Source of the DNA: Cohnella sp. AR92
GTDB taxonomy: Bacteria; Bacillota; Bacilli; Paenibacillales; Paenibacillaceae
Length of the DNA: 64,000 nt
Direction of reading: 5' to 3'
Assembly (NCBI RefSeq): GCF_003990975.1
Contig: NZ_RZJR01000012.1
Location: forward strand, 176,941-240,940
The position numbers were made by a program, and so were the translations under genes. Of this stretch, positions 61,352-64,000 are shown one piece after another (the stretch's first letter is position 1; the number at the start of each line of letters is the position of its first letter). Below the pieces are notes generated by a model that saw nothing but the letters and a program-made list of their open reading frames with translations, made no database searches and was not told where the DNA came from.

Positions 61352-61926
61352 ACAGAAACCGGATATTCGCGATCGTCGAATGGATATTCGTTCTGCTGCT
61401 GCTCTTGCTGGTCATACGCGAAGACATCTTTATGCCAGGAAGCGTCACTCCGGAGCAAGCGCATCGATTGTCGGAGAGCGGCTTTCATTATGGCCCCTCC
61501 ACGATCGTACGCAAAGTTGAAGTTCCCTACGGCAAGCATCGGGTGATTTTCCTCGGGACCTATAAAGACTGGTTCTCTGCGGACACCGTAATTAAGAGAA
61601 AGGGCGGCTGGTTCGCGGGAGGTAGCGTTGCAGGGGTCAAGATCGATCGAAGCAAGGCGCTTTCCTACAGCTACGGAGGCAGCTCCGATTCTCATTCGCT
61701 CATGCTGTGGAGATTCTTCGGATACGTATCCGACGATCGAATCGCCACGGTGGAATTGCTCCTGACGGACAAGGAGACGGGCAAGCTTACGCCGATGCGC
61801 GAAACGATTACGAATGACCGCATGTTCCTCTTTATGTGGGAAGAGAAGAATGGAAGCCATGAATGGCAAGCTGTTCGCGGTCTGGATGAGCAAGGGAATG
61901 TTCTGTACGAGCAGAAGCTCGGCTGA
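61348..61926 (+). CDS. Membrane-anchored extracytoplasmic protein, unknown
   Basis: A 192-aa protein with one N-terminal helix (IFVLLLLLLVIREDIFM, residues about 13-28) and an outer domain of about 160 residues carrying FLGTYKDWFSADTVIKRKGGWFAGG and the end IATVELLLTDKETG. No known family. The overlap with the previous gene and similar topology suggest that both act together at the cell surface. The LRR gene follows 13 bp after the stop. Confidence 0.72.
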   Translation: MNRNRIFAIVEWIFVLLLLLLVIREDIFMPGSVTPEQAHRLSESGFHYGPSTIVRKVEVPYGKHRVIFLGTYKDWFSADTVIKRKGGWFAGGSVAGVKIDRSKALSYSYGGSSDSHSLMLWRFFGYVSDDRIATVELLLTDKETGKLTPMRETITNDRMFLFMWEEKNGSHEWQAVRGLDEQGNVLYEQKLG

Positions 61927-61939
61927 GGAGACTTATTAG

Positions 61940-62989
61940 ATGAGAATGTATACAGACCCTAAAGGCGAAGCCTACGAACAGGTAATCGATTTGGCGATAC
62001 AGAACTCGGAATGTTTCGTCCTTGGGGAGAAAATTCCGGCTGAAGGGGGACGTCGCCGCGATTACGCAAGCGTGTTGGAAGCGTTGGAGCCTTACTTGAT
62101 GAAGACCATTGTCCTTCATGGCAAGGATGATGTGATCCGAACGGGGAAAGCTTATCGCAGTCATGCCTTTTATGCCGAGGGAACCTATTATTTATATAGA
62201 TGCTGCGAAGAAAGCGGGCAGCTGCTGAAGCAAACGGCAAGCTCCCTGTCGGATTGGACTTATCCCAGGCTGCCAGAAGACCTGTGTTTCTTGAGAGCAG
62301 GCGGCGGAGATTACCTTTATTCGGTTGTGCATGAACGGATCTACGGAATGGAAGTCACCGAAGAAGAAGCGAGCGAACTGATGGATCGAGTGACGGGGGT
62401 TTTTCTAGAGCTAAAGGCGCACCGGAACCTGGATCGTCTGCTGGATGACGCCATTAAGCATAAAACAGACTGGCTCTATATTAGCGGACATGGGCTGACG
62501 GAACTGCCTGAGAGAATCCGGGAGCTTACGGAGTTGCGCGAGCTGGAAATCTTCGAACAGGATTTATATCGCCTGCCGGAAGCGCTGTTCGAGTTAAGCA
62601 AGCTTGAACGCTTGAGAATCTTGACGGCCGATTTGGAGAGCATACCTGCATCCATAGCCAAGCTGAAGAGCCTGAGAGAGCTTTCCATCCAATGCGGGAG
62701 CTCGGATCGACCGACTCCCGGGTTTCGGGTCAAACCGAAGGAGGAGATCAGCCTGAACCGCATCCCTCCAGAGATTGGAGAGCTCGAACAGTTGGAGCGG
62801 CTTACGATTCAATATACCTCGATCCAAGAGCTGCCGCTTGAGTTGCAGAAGCTGACGCGCCTGAGAAGCTTGGACCTGGGGATTAATAGGGTCGATCGGA
62901 AGCCTGATTTTCTCGATGGCATGAAGCGGCTGAAGTACATCAATTTGTCGCAGGATTCGTTATGGGGAACGGTTGATGCCGAACATTAG
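61940..62989 (+). CDS. Leucine-rich-repeat protein, cytoplasmic, unknown
   Basis: A 349-aa protein with two parts. Residues about 1-170 have no recognised motif. From about 180 on, LRR units of about 23 residues appear, such as LTELPERIRELTELRELEIF, LPEALFELSKLERLRIL, IPASIAKLKSLRELSI, IPPEIGELEQLERLTI and LPLELQKLTRLRSLDL, so about six repeats make a short curved binding surface. There is no signal peptide. GAGGAG lies before the ATG. Possibly part of a protein-protein recognition system; unknown partner. Confidence 0.8.
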   Translation: MRMYTDPKGEAYEQVIDLAIQNSECFVLGEKIPAEGGRRRDYASVLEALEPYLMKTIVLHGKDDVIRTGKAYRSHAFYAEGTYYLYRCCEESGQLLKQTASSLSDWTYPRLPEDLCFLRAGGGDYLYSVVHERIYGMEVTEEEASELMDRVTGVFLELKAHRNLDRLLDDAIKHKTDWLYISGHGLTELPERIRELTELRELEIFEQDLYRLPEALFELSKLERLRILTADLESIPASIAKLKSLRELSIQCGSSDRPTPGFRVKPKEEISLNRIPPEIGELEQLERLTIQYTSIQELPLELQKLTRLRSLDLGINRVDRKPDFLDGMKRLKYINLSQDSLWGTVDAEH

Positions 62990-63025
62990 CTTAGCGGATG
63001 GTTCATAACCAAAAGGGGAATACAG

Positions 63026-63493
63026 ATGAGAAGAGGAATCCAGTTAGAGATACCGAACGAATGGGGCAACCATCTTGGCGAGGTACTGGAACCTTTCGAT
63101 ATAAGTCGTTTCGATTGGTACATTGGAGGAGAAGAAGCCTATCAAGACGTTGAGGGAGGCGAGATGGAACCTTTGTTCCAAGGCGAGACATACGGAATGA
63201 AGGGACGGGACCTCGACGAGATTCTGAATTCAAAGCGTTATTACATCATATTTGGGAATTTTAAGGCCTATCCGCAAGATGCAAGCATAGAAGATGTACT
63301 CACCTATGAAGAGTTCTTGAATAGTCGCTGCCAGTTAATTGTGTTAGTCGTGGATTGTTCCTATGTCGCTATTTATTGCAAGGATACCGTAATGCTTACT
63401 CATTTGTACCGGAATGCGCTAGAAAAGGGCTTTGAGAACGTTGTGTATATTACGGACGAGAATGACGCAAGAACTAGGCTCTCCGTTTGGTAA
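63026..63493 (+). CDS. DUF2691-like protein
   Basis: A 155-aa hydrophilic protein. The opening (RRGIQLEIPNEWGNHLGEVL), FDWYIGGEEAYQD and the later YYIIFGNFKAYP follow the DUF2691 pattern known in Bacillus, whose function is unknown. It lies downstream of the LRR gene on the same strand, 36 bp away, and is the last protein gene before the rRNA operon. It is distinctly AT-richer than its neighbours. Confidence 0.75.
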   Translation: MRRGIQLEIPNEWGNHLGEVLEPFDISRFDWYIGGEEAYQDVEGGEMEPLFQGETYGMKGRDLDEILNSKRYYIIFGNFKAYPQDASIEDVLTYEEFLNSRCQLIVLVVDCSYVAIYCKDTVMLTHLYRNALEKGFENVVYITDENDARTRLSVW

Positions 63494-63626
63494 GAGCCGT
63501 TATTATTCCACTAATACAAGTTAAATGGGAACCTATTGGTCCAAAGCGATAGCCTGCCGGGACTTGATCTAAAGAGGATTCATCTCAGCCTACAGGCGGC
63601 AAAAACGACATGGATAATATTACCTG

Positions 63627-63655
63627 TTGCGTTACCCTGATTATCATGCTATTCT
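63627..63655 (+). promoter_or_regulatory. rRNA operon promoter
   Basis: TTGCGT, 17 nt, TATTCT with a TGC extended -10 element, about 165 bp before the 16S gene. The leader contains the CTTGAAAACTGAACA block common in Bacillales rrn leaders. The stretch 63494-63620 shows nothing else. Confidence 0.55.
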
Positions 63656-63821
63656 ATAACTCCTGCCGCTGATACGGCGGGGCAAACAAACGAAACAAAC
63701 TTGTTCCTTGAAAACTGAACATCGAGCGTAAATGGAAATAAATCGTCGAGCGGAACTTCGGTTCTGCGAGACAAACCAGCAGTACAGAACGAGCCTTCAA
63801 GGTTCTTCAAAAAGGTTTACC

Positions 63822-64000
63822 TTTATGGAGAGTTTGATCCTGGCTCAGGACGAACGCTGGCGGCGTGCCTAATACATGCAAGTCGAGCGGATCTTCTTGA
63901 GTAGCTTGCTACTCAAGAAGGTTAGCGGCGGACGGGTGAGTAACACGTAGGCAACCTGCCCATAAGACCGGGATAACATTCGGACACGAATGCTAAGACC
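63822..64000 (+). rRNA. 16S ribosomal RNA, 5' end, continues out of window
   Basis: Starts TTTATGGAGAGTTTGATCC, then CTGGCTCAGGACGAACGCTGG, CGGCGTGCCTAATACATGC and GGCGGACGGGTGAGTAACACG in order. The 5' end is set from the usual 7-base offset before AGAGTTTGATCC. Confidence 0.97.

Overview
The window reads as chromosome of a spore-forming, GC-rich Gram-positive of the Paenibacillaceae type (Paenibacillus/Cohnella-like). This is inferred from the spore genes (an H-type small acid-soluble spore protein at 16025, cmpA at 57803, ydcC at 49530), the B. subtilis-like order ydcC-alr-ndoAI-ndoA ... tex-cmpA-sprT, CIRCE-controlled groESL, long two-TM chemoreceptors and high-GC codon use. No insertion sequence, prophage or CRISPR array was seen. 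Genus and species cannot be fixed from the sequence alone.

Layout. 1-5.8 kb: cardiolipin synthase (5' end outside the window), the polymerase and ligase halves of an end-joining LigD as two divergent genes, then an oxidoreductase/ECF41 sigma factor operon with a candidate ECF41 promoter in front. 5.8-13 kb: a GntR regulator and a six-gene operon of two metallophosphoesterases, an ABC solute-binding lipoprotein, two permeases and a protein-tyrosine-phosphatase-like enzyme. The second permease carries a perfect in-frame 324-bp tandem duplication. 13-16.9 kb: a small hydrophilic protein, a CAP-domain secreted protein behind a c-di-AMP (ydaO-type) riboswitch, Ku with a long basic tail, sspH and a single-domain flavoprotein. 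17-22.8 kb: an MHYT-PAS histidine kinase, the t6A operon tsaE-tsaB-rimI-tsaD and a LysE exporter. 23-29.6 kb: an ABC-F protein, then 5-formyl-THF cyclo-ligase, moaC, mogA/moaB, a MoeA-like gene, tatA and tatC, joining molybdenum cofactor synthesis to Tat export.

29.6-44 kb: a repeat-rich spacer, two chemoreceptors flanking groESL, an aminoglycoside-phosphotransferase-like kinase, a second ABC-F gene, membrane proteins, a SulP transporter without STAS domain and an AI-2E family permease. 43.6-48.9 kb: a two-component system plus an ABC-2 exporter with the composition of the linearmycin-resistance (Lnr) locus. 49-59 kb: ydcC-alr-ndoAI-ndoA, then a YhgE-like permease and TetR regulator with an 18-bp palindromic operator where B. 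subtilis has its sigB operon, then tex, cmpA, an unknown gene and sprT. 59-64 kb: tRNA-Asn, tRNA-Ser, corA, tRNA-Glu, tRNA-Leu, four poorly known genes and the start of a 16S rRNA gene whose operon runs out of the window.

Four intergenic loci carry tandem repeats with a 50-52 bp period (13.27, 29.65, 48.93 and 57.40 kb). Two share one sequence family, and all have a TAAC core. With an 8-bp minisatellite at 29.84 kb and a cluster of near-consensus DnaA boxes at 23.05 kb, they are the least explained parts of the window.
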